64,000 nucleotides of DNA from Archangium violaceum Cb vi76. GTDB taxonomy: Bacteria; Myxococcota; Myxococcia; Myxococcales; Myxococcaceae. Position 1 is the stretch's first letter; every line of letters begins with the position of its first letter. Both the position numbers and the translations under genes were made by a program. Under the pieces are notes generated by a model. The model was not told where the DNA came from and ran no database searches. It saw only the letters and a program-made list of their open reading frames with translations. This document shows, piece after piece, positions 25,475 to 34,363 of the stretch. The stretch is from assembly GCF_000733295.1 (NCBI RefSeq), contig NZ_JPMI01000240.1, forward strand, positions 62,001 through 126,000, written 5' to 3'.

Positions 25475-26956
25475 ATGGCGGGTGAGCGTATGCGTGATGA
25501 CATGAACATCCTCCAGCCCGGAACGCAGCTGGATGGCCGTTACGAGGTGGTCCGGCTGCTCGGTCAGGGCGGCATGGCCGCCGTGTATGAGGTGCGCCAC
25601 CTCGGGCTGCACAGCACGCACGCCCTGAAGGTGCTCAACGAGAACCTGTCGCTCAACGATGACATCCGGGGGCGCTTTCTCGCCGAGGGCCGCATCCAGG
25701 CGCGCCTGCGCCACCCGCACATCGTCCAGGTGACGGAGATCGTCACCACCCCGGTGGCGGGTCTCGTCATGGACTACATCGAGGGCCCCACGCTCGGTGA
25801 GTTCTGCCGCGGCCAGGGGCTGGAGCCCCGGGTGCTCCTCGAGGTCTTCCTGCCGGTGCTGGACGCCATGGAGGAGGCCCACAAGCGCGGCGTCGTCCAC
25901 CGCGATCTCAAGCCGGACAACGTCATCATCGGCAAGGATAGCCGGGGCCGGCTCCAGCCCATGGTGACGGACTTCGGTATCGCCAAGGTGGAGGAGGGCC
26001 CGGGCGGCAAGGCGCGCACCCAGGCCGGCGCCCGCATGGGCACGCTGTTGTACATGAGCCCGGAGCAGATTCGCGGGGCCGGTGAGGTGGATGCGCGCAC
26101 CGACATCTTCTCGCTCGGCGCCATCCTCTACGAGGCCGCCACCGGGAAGGTCGCCTTCCACGCGTCGAGCGACTTCGACACGATGAAGAGCATCGTGGAG
26201 GGCACCTATGAGCCCCCCGAGCGCGTCGTGGGCGGCATGCACCCCGTTGTCGCCGGCTGCATCCGCAAGGCGCTGGCCGTGGACCCCGCCGAGCGCTTCC
26301 AGGACTGCGCCGCCTTCCGCGAGGCCCTGGAGAACGCCTTCGAGGCCGGCGCACAGGCGCCCCAGAAGCCGTCCCGCTCCTACGCGGTGACCCAGGTGGA
26401 GAACCCTCCGGCGAAGACTCCGTCCACGCCTCCCGCCGGGGTGAAGCCCGGGACGGACCCGGACGCGTACGCGCCAACCTACGTGGCGGATACCGGCCGT
26501 TTTCCGAGGGCCGATCGCGTTCCGGATACCGGGCGGTTCCCGACGGCTACTCCGCCGCCTCCCACTCCACCGCCCACTCCGCCGACGCCCCAGGCGATCG
26601 CGCCAGTGGCTCCTGCCCCGGTCCAGAGCGCTCCGGTCAATACCGTCCGGGTGAGTCAAAGGCAGGTGGTACAGGCCTCCTCTCCGGCGGAGATGACTCG
26701 ATCCGAGGTCTCGCCCGGAGTGGCCGTGCTGCTGAACCTGTTCTGCTTGTCCGGCGGAGGGCAGATCTACAACGGCCAGACGGCCAAGGGAGTGCTCGGC
26801 CTCATTGGATCTCTCTTCGTCATCACGAGCATCTTCTCCTCGGGACCCTTGGGCGCCTGTTTCTGGCTCATGTGGTACGGCGCGTTCATCGTGGATGCGT
26901 ACAGGGTCGCCTCCAAGCGCCAGCGAGGGCTGCGCGTGGGCCCCTGGGAGTACTAG
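25475..26956 (+). CDS. Ser/Thr protein kinase with C-terminal TM2-like domain
   Basis: 493 aa; ATG 25475 used, with ATG 25490 and 25502 also in frame. A complete Hanks-type kinase domain covers about 20-290: glycine loop LGQGGMAAVYE, lysine in HALKVL, catalytic HRDLKPDN, DFG in VTDFGIAKV and APE-equivalent MSPEQIR. A Pro-rich linker follows. The C-terminal 75 residues hold two hydrophobic helices and GGGQIYNGQTAKGVLG, the hallmark of the TM2 domain. It starts 15 nt after the degenerate helicase gene and is presumably co-transcribed with it. It would supply the phosphothreonines read by the FHA proteins upstream. Confidence 0.92.
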   Translation: MAGERMRDDMNILQPGTQLDGRYEVVRLLGQGGMAAVYEVRHLGLHSTHALKVLNENLSLNDDIRGRFLAEGRIQARLRHPHIVQVTEIVTTPVAGLVMDYIEGPTLGEFCRGQGLEPRVLLEVFLPVLDAMEEAHKRGVVHRDLKPDNVIIGKDSRGRLQPMVTDFGIAKVEEGPGGKARTQAGARMGTLLYMSPEQIRGAGEVDARTDIFSLGAILYEAATGKVAFHASSDFDTMKSIVEGTYEPPERVVGGMHPVVAGCIRKALAVDPAERFQDCAAFREALENAFEAGAQAPQKPSRSYAVTQVENPPAKTPSTPPAGVKPGTDPDAYAPTYVADTGRFPRADRVPDTGRFPTATPPPPTPPPTPPTPQAIAPVAPAPVQSAPVNTVRVSQRQVVQASSPAEMTRSEVSPGVAVLLNLFCLSGGGQIYNGQTAKGVLGLIGSLFVITSIFSSGPLGACFWLMWYGAFIVDAYRVASKRQRGLRVGPWEY

Positions 26957-26974
26957 CTGGAGTAGAGTCGCGCC

Positions 26975-28267
26975 ATGTTGAGCCCGGGGAATGTGGTCGA
27001 GCGCTATGAGGTGGAGCGCGAGCTGGGTGGCGGCGGCATGGCGCGCGTCTACAAGGTGCGCCACGTGGCCCTGGGCAGCGTCCATGCGCTCAAGGTGCTG
27101 GACCCCGAGCTGGTGGGCAACGCCGAGCTGCGCGCCCGCTTCCTGGACGAGGGCCGCATCCAGGCGCGCCTGAGGCACCCGAACATCCTGGTCATCACGG
27201 ACGTGGTCGTGGCGCCCGGTGTCGCGGGGCTCGTCATGGACTACCTGGAGGGGGAGTCGCTCGACAAGTACCTGGCCAACGCGAAGCAGCCTCCGGGCGC
27301 GGACGAGGTGCGCGACATCTTCCGGCAGGTGCTGGCGGCCATGGGGTTCGCCCACCAGCACGGCGTCATCCATCGGGATCTCAAGCCCTCCAACATCTTC
27401 CTGGAGCAGGTGCACGGCCGGCGGGTGGTGCGGGTGCTCGACTTCGGCATCGCCAAGGTGTCCGACGCCGAGGGTGGGCCGGTGGCGCGCCCGGGCTCGC
27501 GCATGGGCACGCCGCAGTACATGAGCCCGGAGCAGATCCGCTCGGCGGAGGAGGTCACCGTCCGCTCGGACATCTTCTCGCTGGGCGTCACCCTCTACGA
27601 GCTGGCCACCGCGCAGCCGTGTTTCCAGGGCGAGAGCGACGCCGCCATCATGGAGAAGATCGTCCGGGGGGAGTTCATGTCCCCGGGCGTGGTGCATCCG
27701 GGCATCGAGCCAGGGCTTCGCGCGGCCATTGTTCGGGCGATGGCCCTGGAGCCGGAGCGGCGCTTCGCTTCGTGCGCGGAGTTCTCCGCTGCTCTGGATG
27801 AAGCTCTGGCGGCCCCGCCTCGCGTGGCGACGCCGATGCGTGTTCCCGTGACGCGTGCCCCCGAGGCGGCTCCGCGGTTCCAGGAGTCCGAGGGGAACGA
27901 GCCCACGTTCGTGCCCATGCCCGCCGCGAGGGCCGCACCGGTCAACCCGGCGCCGGCGCCCGTCATGGAGAAACCCAGGCCCGCGCCCGCCGCCCGTCTC
28001 GCCGAGCCGAAGCCCGCGGCACCCATCGAGAAGAAAGCTCCGAAGCTCGCGAAGAAGCCCGCGCCTCCACCCCAGGAGGAGACAGAGGCGGAGGAGGCTC
28101 CACGGCGTGGCAAGCCCTGGCGCTGGGTGGTGCTCTTCGCACTCGCGGGGCTGGCGGCCATGTTCGGCTCGGCGCTCATCGGAACGCTCTCCGGGGGCTC
28201 CTCGCAGTCCGCGCCGAAGGCTCCGGTGACGCGGCCCGGTGGCTCGACGGGCACCCGCTCGCGCTGA
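26975..28267 (+). CDS. Ser/Thr protein kinase with C-terminal TM segment
   Basis: 430 aa. The Hanks-type kinase domain spans about 8-270: LGGGGMARVYK, HALKVL, HRDLKPSN, DFGIAKV, MSPEQIR, all catalytic residues present. A Pro/Ala/Lys linker and a single membrane helix (WVVLFALAGLAAMFGSALIG, about 385-405) with a short tail follow. The kinase domain is closely similar to that at 25475 (shared GRIQARLRHP and LVMDY), suggesting tandem duplication with different membrane tails. It starts 18 nt after the first kinase and is the last gene of the cluster. Confidence 0.93.
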   Translation: MLSPGNVVERYEVERELGGGGMARVYKVRHVALGSVHALKVLDPELVGNAELRARFLDEGRIQARLRHPNILVITDVVVAPGVAGLVMDYLEGESLDKYLANAKQPPGADEVRDIFRQVLAAMGFAHQHGVIHRDLKPSNIFLEQVHGRRVVRVLDFGIAKVSDAEGGPVARPGSRMGTPQYMSPEQIRSAEEVTVRSDIFSLGVTLYELATAQPCFQGESDAAIMEKIVRGEFMSPGVVHPGIEPGLRAAIVRAMALEPERRFASCAEFSAALDEALAAPPRVATPMRVPVTRAPEAAPRFQESEGNEPTFVPMPAARAAPVNPAPAPVMEKPRPAPAARLAEPKPAAPIEKKAPKLAKKPAPPPQEETEAEEAPRRGKPWRWVVLFALAGLAAMFGSALIGTLSGGSSQSAPKAPVTRPGGSTGTRSR

Positions 28268-28426
28268 GCGGAAGACACCGTAACGCCTTGGACCCGGCAC
28301 TCCGCTCCGGGGCACCGCTTCATTTCGGACAGAACCCGCGATGGGCAGGACGTGCCGGGGCTCGCCCGCACGGCGTCACTGGCAGAATGTGCCGTGAGAC
28401 GAGGGATGCACGAAACGGGGGCCGTC

Positions 28427-28891
28427 ATGAGCGGGTCGCGCTGTTTCGCTTCGTTGGATGACTCGCACTGGCCGCTGCTCATCACCCGTATCGTGGGAGA
28501 GGGGTCGAACCAGGAGTTCGACGACTACCTCGTCCGCTCCACCCGCTCCATGGAGCGCGGGCAGACGCACGTGCTCGTCGTCGACCTGAGCGATGCCGTG
28601 GGCATGTCGCCCGAGCAGCGCAGACGGCTGGAGCAGTGGTCTCGGGACCATGACGAGGTCATGCGGCGGACGGTGGTGGGTGCCGCCTACATCACCTCCA
28701 CCGCGGTGGTCCGGCTGGCGCTGAGCGTCCTCCTCTATGTGCGGAGGCCGTCCTATCCCTACATCATCGTGACTCGGGAGGAGCATGCGCTCGAGTGGGC
28801 CATCAAGCGGCTGGAGGACGTGGGGCTGCACGCGTCCGCCGGGCGCATCCGGCGCGACCTGGGGCTGCTGTCCCAACCTCGCGCCGGTTAG
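28427..28891 (+). CDS. STAS-like / SpoIIAA-like small protein
   Basis: 154 aa from ATG 28427, 5 nt after GGGG; ATG 28406 and GTG 28352 are longer alternatives. An alternating beta-alpha plan is visible: WPLLITRIVG at the start, VLVVDLSDAVGM in the middle, then VVGAAYITSTAVVRLALSVL and YIIVTREEHALEWAI. This matches the single-domain STAS/SEC14-like proteins common in myxobacteria, which bind partners or small ligands and are not enzymes. It follows the second kinase by 160 nt and may or may not belong to that cluster. Confidence 0.6.
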   Translation: MSGSRCFASLDDSHWPLLITRIVGEGSNQEFDDYLVRSTRSMERGQTHVLVVDLSDAVGMSPEQRRRLEQWSRDHDEVMRRTVVGAAYITSTAVVRLALSVLLYVRRPSYPYIIVTREEHALEWAIKRLEDVGLHASAGRIRRDLGLLSQPRAG

Positions 28892-28900
28892 CCGGGCCCC

Positions 28901-30307
28901 TCACGCGCCCTGGAGCTCCTTCGCGGTGGCGAGCACCTCCGCCACCACCGTCCGCACGTCCTCCGCCGTGGTGCGGTGGTTCACGAAGCAGGCGCGCAGG
29001 GCGAAGCGTCCCGACAGCGTGGCGTTGGAGAGGTAGACGCGGCCCCGCGCGTTGAGGCGTGCCATCAGCCGGGTGTTGAAGGCGTCGCGCTCGGGCTCGG
29101 CCAGGTCCGCGACGTAGCGGAAGCACACCGCGCTCAACGGCACGGGCGCGAGCAGCTCCAGCTTCGGCTCCGCCCGCACCAGCTCCGCCAGCAGTGAGGC
29201 GTTCTCCAGGTCCTTGCGGATGGCCTCCCGGAAGGCGCGCAGCCCGTGGTAGCGCACCGACAGCCACGGCTTGAGCGCGCGCGCGCGGCGGGACAGCTCC
29301 AGGGACTCGTCGAAGAAGGCGAAGCCCTCCACGCTGTCCGAGCTCATGGTGCGCACGTAGTCGCCGGAGAAGGTGAAGGCGCGGCGCGCGGCGGCGGCCT
29401 CCCGGTAGAGCAGCACCCCGCAGTCCACCGGCTGGTAGAGCCACTTGTGTGCGTCCATGGAGAGCGAGTCCGCCAGCGCGAGCCCCTCGAAGCGCTCGGG
29501 GACGGCCATGGCCGCCAGCGCGCCGAAGGCTCCGTCCACGTGCATCCACAGCCCATGCTTCCGGGCGATGGCCGCCACGTCCTTCAGCGGATCCACCGCG
29601 CAGGTGTTGACGGTGCCCGCGGTGGCGACGACGGCCAGCGGGCGTCTGCCGGCGGCCACGTCGTCGGCGATGGCGCGCTCGAGAGCGTCGGGGCGCATCC
29701 GCCACTCGGCGTCCGTGGGGATGAGGCGCAGGTTCCTGCGTCCCAGGCCGAGCAGTGCCAGGGCCTTGGGGATGGACATGTGTACTTCCGTGGAGGCGTA
29801 CACCACCCCCGAGGGCGAGCCCTCCTCGTTCGCCGGGGCCTTCGCCTCGCGCGCCATCGTCAGGCCCATGAGGTTGGCCGAGGAGCCACCACCCGTGAGG
29901 CTCCCGGTGAAGCCGTGGCAGCCCACCGCGGCCGCCAGTCCCCGCACCACCGCGCGCTCCATGCTCACCATCGTGGGGGACGAGCGCCACGCGGTGACGT
30001 TCTGGTTCAGCACGCCCGCCAGGTAGTCCCCGAGCGCGCCCACCGGCTCGCCCGAGCCGAGCACGTACGCGAGAAAGCGCGCGTTGCCCGCACGGGTCCC
30101 GGCCATCACCGCGCCCAGTGCGTCGAGCGCCCCGTCCTTCAGGCCCTCCTCGGGCAATCCCTCGGCGAAGAGCGCCTCGGTGGCGCCGCCGGTGGTGGCG
30201 GGAGCGATCGCCCGGGTGTCCAGCTCCGCGAGCCACTGCTCGGCGAGGGTGGATACACGGAGGGCCAGACGCCGGAAGTCGTCGGTGGTCAGCTCGAGGG
30301 GATTCAT
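28901..30307 (-). CDS. PLP-dependent group II decarboxylase (aromatic/L-amino-acid decarboxylase family)
   Basis: 468 aa, full length for the family. The PLP-binding lysine is in SMDAHKWLYQP, with TGGGSSANLMGL (phosphate-binding region), HVDGAFGA (Asp contacting the PLP nitrogen) and ATAGTVNTCAVDP all present. These enzymes remove the carboxylate of aromatic amino acids, glutamate or related substrates; the substrate cannot be told from sequence. Cytosolic, no signal peptide. It is divergent from the acyl-CoA dehydrogenase gene with 90 nt between the starts, so the two may share a control region. The N-terminal TTGGATEALFAEGL is typical of bacterial members annotated as aspartate aminotransferase family. 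Confidence 0.88.
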   Translation of the reverse strand: MNPLELTTDDFRRLALRVSTLAEQWLAELDTRAIAPATTGGATEALFAEGLPEEGLKDGALDALGAVMAGTRAGNARFLAYVLGSGEPVGALGDYLAGVLNQNVTAWRSSPTMVSMERAVVRGLAAAVGCHGFTGSLTGGGSSANLMGLTMAREAKAPANEEGSPSGVVYASTEVHMSIPKALALLGLGRRNLRLIPTDAEWRMRPDALERAIADDVAAGRRPLAVVATAGTVNTCAVDPLKDVAAIARKHGLWMHVDGAFGALAAMAVPERFEGLALADSLSMDAHKWLYQPVDCGVLLYREAAAARRAFTFSGDYVRTMSSDSVEGFAFFDESLELSRRARALKPWLSVRYHGLRAFREAIRKDLENASLLAELVRAEPKLELLAPVPLSAVCFRYVADLAEPERDAFNTRLMARLNARGRVYLSNATLSGRFALRACFVNHRTTAEDVRTVVAEVLATAKELQGA

Positions 30308-30397
30308 GGGGTGGCCCTCTTACCAGATTGTCCCTTGCCCTTTCCGTCCCATGGATTGCTACCCTCGGCGCCTCTTTACGCCCGAGGAGCCGGACCC

Positions 30398-31513
30398 ATG
30401 CACTCCATCGAGAGCATCATTTCCGAAGTCATCGAGCCCAAGGCCATGGAGGTGGACCGGTACGGCGTCTACCCTCGGGCGGCGATGGACGCGCTGGGCA
30501 AGGCGGGTCTGCTGGGGCTGCTCAGCGCCAGGGAGGTGGGCGGAAGAGGCGAGGGGCTCCGGGCGGCGGCGGCGCTGGTCGAGCAGGTGGGCATGGCATG
30601 TGGCTCCAGCGGCATGGTGCTGTGCATGCATTTCTGTGGCGCGGCGGTCATCGAGCAGCACGGGCCGCGAGACATCCGCGAGGCCATCGCCGCGGGGCGC
30701 CACGTGACGACGCTGGCGCTGTCGGAGGCGGGCTCGCGCAGTCACTTCTGGGCGCCGGTGAGCACCGCCCTCTCCGTGCCCGAGGAGGACATCGTCCGGT
30801 TGGACGCGGACAAGAGCTGGGCCACCTCCGCGGGCCAGGCCGACAGCTACGTCTGGTCCAGCAAGCCGGTGGAGGCCCGGGGCATGAGCTCGCTCTGGCT
30901 GGTTCCGGGCAACGCCCGCGGGCTGTCGTTCCCCGTGGCGTTCGATGGCATGGGCCTGCGGGGCAACTCCTCCAGCCCCATCGTGGCGCGGGACGTGCGG
31001 GTGCCCCGCTCGGCGATGCTCGGCAAGGACGGGGGTGGGTTCGACATCATGATGAGCAACGTGCTGCCCCACTTCCAGGTGCTGGGCTCCAGTTGCTACC
31101 TGGGCATCATGGAGGCCGCCACGCGCAAGGCGGCGGCGCACGTGACGAAGACGCGGCTGCTCCACACCGGGCAGTCCCTGGCCGATCTCGCCACCATCCG
31201 GGCCTACCTCGCCCGCATGCGCATGAAGACGGACCTGGTGCGCGGGCTGATCCGCGACACGCTGGACGCTCTCGAATCCAAGCGCGAGGACGCGCAGATG
31301 CGGGTGCTCGAGGTGAAGGCCGCCGTGGGCGAGCTGGCCCCCGAGGTGACCGAGCTGGGCATGCGCGTGTGCGGTGGCGCGGCGTACCGCAAGGAGGTGG
31401 GCATCGATCGGCACTTCCGCGATGCCAGCGCCGTCACCGTGATGTCGCCCACCACGGATCTGCTCTATGACTTCATCGGCAAGGCGATGACCGGAATGCA
31501 ACTCTTCGACTGA
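30398..31513 (+). CDS. acyl-CoA dehydrogenase family protein
   Basis: 371 aa from ATG 30398, with GAGGAG upstream. It has the N-terminal helical domain (SARE-GGRGEGLRAAAALVEQV), the beta-domain with LALSEAGSRSHFW, and a C-terminal helical bundle ending in GGAAYRKEVGIDRHFRDA, where family members often carry G-G-x-G-y and the FAD-contacting segment. It oxidises an acyl thioester or a similar substrate, passing electrons to ETF. The usual catalytic Glu near residue 365 is not evident by eye, so it may belong to a specialised subgroup used in secondary metabolism or detoxification. Divergent from the decarboxylase gene. Confidence 0.85.
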   Translation: MHSIESIISEVIEPKAMEVDRYGVYPRAAMDALGKAGLLGLLSAREVGGRGEGLRAAAALVEQVGMACGSSGMVLCMHFCGAAVIEQHGPRDIREAIAAGRHVTTLALSEAGSRSHFWAPVSTALSVPEEDIVRLDADKSWATSAGQADSYVWSSKPVEARGMSSLWLVPGNARGLSFPVAFDGMGLRGNSSSPIVARDVRVPRSAMLGKDGGGFDIMMSNVLPHFQVLGSSCYLGIMEAATRKAAAHVTKTRLLHTGQSLADLATIRAYLARMRMKTDLVRGLIRDTLDALESKREDAQMRVLEVKAAVGELAPEVTELGMRVCGGAAYRKEVGIDRHFRDASAVTVMSPTTDLLYDFIGKAMTGMQLFD

Positions 31514-31573
31514 CACTTTCCTCCCATTCCCGAGTGCCTAGGTTTGTCTCGGGGATTACGGGGGAGGGGACGG

Positions 31574-33370
31574 ATGGTGGGTTTTTCGACGGCGCTGCTC
31601 GCGACGGTGCTCGCGAGCCTCGCGCCCGTGGTTCCGGTGAGCGGTGGCAACGCGCTCACCCTGCCGGCTCAACGACATGCGGTGCGCATCGACACGGGAA
31701 GCGGACGTCCGCCCACCTGGTTGCTCACCGTTCAGCAGGGAGGCGCGGAGGGGCGGGGGTTGTCGTTCTTCCGCTCGGACGATGGGGGGCGCACGTTCCG
31801 CTTCGCCGCGGCGATCCAACCGGACGCCAGCCACGCGGACCGGGCCGAGGTGCTCGCGGTGGGCCGGGACGTGGCACTCGTCTACTCGTTCGAGGCGCCC
31901 AAGCTGACGGCCTCGCGCCGGCACGACGTGTACTTCCAGTGGTGGCGCTACCGGCCGGAGACGCACGACTGGGCACCCCAGCCCGCGGTGCGCGTCTTCG
32001 ATGCCGATGACACCACGGCCTACTCCCGGGCGCTGCTCGCGCGCGATTCGCGAGGCAGGCTGTGGGTGCAGGCCTTCCGCCTGGACTCGGATGGGGGCTC
32101 CACCGCGGTGCTGTCCGTCTCCGCCGATGGGGGCGCGAGCTTCCAGCGGCAGGCGAACCTGGGCCGGGTGAAGCGCCGGGGCGGTGGGCGGTTGCTGAGC
32201 CTCGGCTCGAAGCTCGTGTTCATCTACGCCATGCATGACGGCTTCGAGCCCACGCGTCTGCGCATCCGCGATGACGCGGAGCCGCTGGACTCCTGGAGCT
32301 CCGTGCGCGACGCCTTTTCCGAGGGCATCTACCACGGGGCCGCGCTGAGCGCCGTCGCGGATGGCCGGGGTGGCATGCACCTCGTCTACAAGGACGAGTC
32401 CGAGCGCCTCTACCACCGCCACTTCAATGGAAGCACGTTCGGCCCGCGCACGTTGCTGGAGGGCTCGAGCGACTGGGCGATGCAGGCGGCCACCACGCGC
32501 ATCGGCGACACGCTGTACGTCTTCTACAACACCCTGCGCGAGCCCAACGTGAGCTACGAGGTGCGCGCCCGGGTGCTGAAGGACGGGCGCTTCAGCGAGC
32601 CGGTGGTGCTCGACTCGCGGCGGACCTACAAGGGCTACCCCAACGCCCTGGAGACCTTGCCGGAGGGGACCTCCGAGGTGCCCTGCTTCTTCGGAGATGC
32701 CCCCGACGCCAACTCGCGCGGGTACGTGAGCCGCGTGGCCCTCGCGGTGCCGGGAGGAGGCGGGGAGGAGGAACCCCCGGACGAGGACGAGGAGGTGCCC
32801 GGGTCCGAGCCGGAGCCCGGTGAGCTCCTCTTCGGCGACACCTTCCCGCGCACTTCGTCGAGCGGCCTCGGGAGTGACTGGAGGCTGAGCGGGCTGTGGC
32901 TGACGGATGGGCGGCGCGCGGTGAGCGACCTCGACAACCCGGAGGGGGACAACCTCGCCCTCGCGCTGCCCTCGCGCTGTGCCGACTGCCAGGTTCAGGT
33001 GCGGCTGCAGGCCTTCGGCGCGGACGAGGCGGGCCTCGTGGTGCGCGCCGAGGGGGATGCACGCTATGCGCTCGTGCTGTTGCCGCAGGGGCGCATCCAG
33101 TTGCGCCGCTACCGGGGTGGAAGTTTCACGGTGCTCGGCGAGGCCGCGAGCGGCCTGGCGGCTCCCTGGGATGCCGCGACGCTCTCCCTGTCGGTGTGGG
33201 GCGCGGGCCCGGTTCGGCTCTCGGCCTCGGTGGAAGGGCAGGTCCGCCTCCGGGTGACGGACGACGACGCGGCCGCGCTCACGGGAGAGGGAAACGCGGG
33301 ACTCGCCACGCCCATCGCGGGTGTCTGGTTCGACGATTTCCTGGTGCGCGTGCTCGGCACCGCGCCATGA
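31574..33370 (+). CDS. secreted sialidase-like beta-propeller with C-terminal lectin-like domain
   Basis: 598 aa from ATG 31574, which follows GGGAGGGGACGG; an upstream start at 31544 would spoil the signal peptide. The signal peptide VGFSTALLATVLASLAPVVP precedes a six-blade-type propeller with Asp-box (BNR) repeats: FFRSDDGGRTFRF and VSADGGASFQRQ. A very acidic linker (EEEPPDEDEEVPGSEPEPGE, about 395-415) leads to a jelly-roll domain of about 180 residues resembling LamG/DUF1080 modules (LLFGDTFPRTSSSG...). Likely extracellular glycan binding or hydrolysis. I do not see the arginine triad with certainty, so enzymatic activity is unproven. Confidence 0.75.
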   Translation: MVGFSTALLATVLASLAPVVPVSGGNALTLPAQRHAVRIDTGSGRPPTWLLTVQQGGAEGRGLSFFRSDDGGRTFRFAAAIQPDASHADRAEVLAVGRDVALVYSFEAPKLTASRRHDVYFQWWRYRPETHDWAPQPAVRVFDADDTTAYSRALLARDSRGRLWVQAFRLDSDGGSTAVLSVSADGGASFQRQANLGRVKRRGGGRLLSLGSKLVFIYAMHDGFEPTRLRIRDDAEPLDSWSSVRDAFSEGIYHGAALSAVADGRGGMHLVYKDESERLYHRHFNGSTFGPRTLLEGSSDWAMQAATTRIGDTLYVFYNTLREPNVSYEVRARVLKDGRFSEPVVLDSRRTYKGYPNALETLPEGTSEVPCFFGDAPDANSRGYVSRVALAVPGGGGEEEPPDEDEEVPGSEPEPGELLFGDTFPRTSSSGLGSDWRLSGLWLTDGRRAVSDLDNPEGDNLALALPSRCADCQVQVRLQAFGADEAGLVVRAEGDARYALVLLPQGRIQLRRYRGGSFTVLGEAASGLAAPWDAATLSLSVWGAGPVRLSASVEGQVRLRVTDDDAAALTGEGNAGLATPIAGVWFDDFLVRVLGTAP

Positions 33371-33513
33371 CCCTCCCGGGTGGGTGTTGGTTGATGGACG
33401 GACAAACCCTGGGGGGCGTGCTCTAGCCTGCAATCCACGTTTCCACCGGTCTTTACGACAGGTGGGCGAACGCGGCTTGCTGGCACGATGATGCTCACCA
33501 ACTCGAGGGGAGT

Positions 33514-34335
33514 GTGAGCGCCATGGGCCAGGCCATCTGGAAACGCAACAACGTGCAGGTGCTCGGAAAGGGCCGGGACACCCTCATCTTCGCCCACGGC
33601 TTCGGTTCCGAGCAGAGCGCCTGGAGGCACCAGGTGGCGGCGTTCCAGGACCGCTACCGCATCATCCTCTTCGATCATGTGGGGTGCGGCGGGTCCGACC
33701 TCGACGCCTACAGTCCTCAGCGCTACAGCGGCGTTCACGCCTACGCCGAGGATCTGCTGGAGCTGTGCGGGGAGCTGAAGCTCTCGGACACCATCTTCGT
33801 GGGCCACTCCTTCAGTGGAATGGTGGGCGTGCTGGCGGCCCTGGTGGAGCCGCGGCGCTTCCGCCAGCTCGTCTTCGTCAAGTCGACGCCCCGGCTCCTG
33901 GACGATCCGGAGTCGGGCTACGTGGGGGGGTTCACCCGGGCGGAGCTCGATGCGCTCTTCGATGCCATGGCCGCCGGCTATCACTCCTGGGCGAGCGGCT
34001 TCGCGCCCCTGGCCATGGGCAACCCCGAGCGGCCCGAGCTGGGCCAGGAGTTCGTCCGTACGCTGTCCTCCATGCGGCCGGACATCGCCCTGGACGCCGC
34101 GCGGACGATCTTCCAGTACGACCACCGGTTGGATCTGCCGCGGCTGAAGGTGCCCACGCTCATCATCCACTCCGGGGAGGATCTCGCCGTGCCCAACCAG
34201 GTGGGCGAGTACATGGCGAGGCGCATCCCGCTGGCGAGGATGATGACCATCGCCGCGCGCGGGCACCTGCCCCACCTGAGCTCGCCCGAGGCGGTGAACC
34301 GGGCCATCGACACCTATCTCCACGCGACGGCATGA
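33514..34335 (+). CDS. alpha/beta hydrolase of the RsbQ/KAI2/D14 type
   Basis: 273 aa from GTG 33514 (GAGG 5 nt before); ATG 33523 is also possible. The whole protein follows Bacillus RsbQ closely: FAHGFGSEQSAW near the oxyanion hole, ILFDHVGCGGSDL, nucleophile elbow GHSFSG (Ser about 98), GFTRAELDALFDAMAAGYHS in the lid, Asp in HSGEDLAVP and His in ARGHLPHLS. RsbQ works with the PAS-phosphatase RsbP in energy-stress signalling, and plant homologues are hormone receptors. No RsbP-like gene is next to it. A small hydrophobic ligand turned over slowly is the family expectation. Confidence 0.9.
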   Translation: MSAMGQAIWKRNNVQVLGKGRDTLIFAHGFGSEQSAWRHQVAAFQDRYRIILFDHVGCGGSDLDAYSPQRYSGVHAYAEDLLELCGELKLSDTIFVGHSFSGMVGVLAALVEPRRFRQLVFVKSTPRLLDDPESGYVGGFTRAELDALFDAMAAGYHSWASGFAPLAMGNPERPELGQEFVRTLSSMRPDIALDAARTIFQYDHRLDLPRLKVPTLIIHSGEDLAVPNQVGEYMARRIPLARMMTIAARGHLPHLSSPEAVNRAIDTYLHATA

Positions 34336-34363
34336 AGCCGGGGTGGTCGCGGTTCCGGAGAAC

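Noticed and set aside
22334-28315. Very long open frame of almost 2000 codons on the minus strand opposite the helicase and kinase genes
   Set aside because: An antisense shadow of high-GC codon bias. The + strand frames have recognisable domains and overlapping starts; the minus product has His/Arg/Gln-rich nonsense composition.
33481-33495. Sigma-54-like TGGCACG...TGCT in front of the RsbQ-like gene
   Set aside because: The GG-GC distance is one base too short and the -12 element lacks TTGC, so not a valid site.
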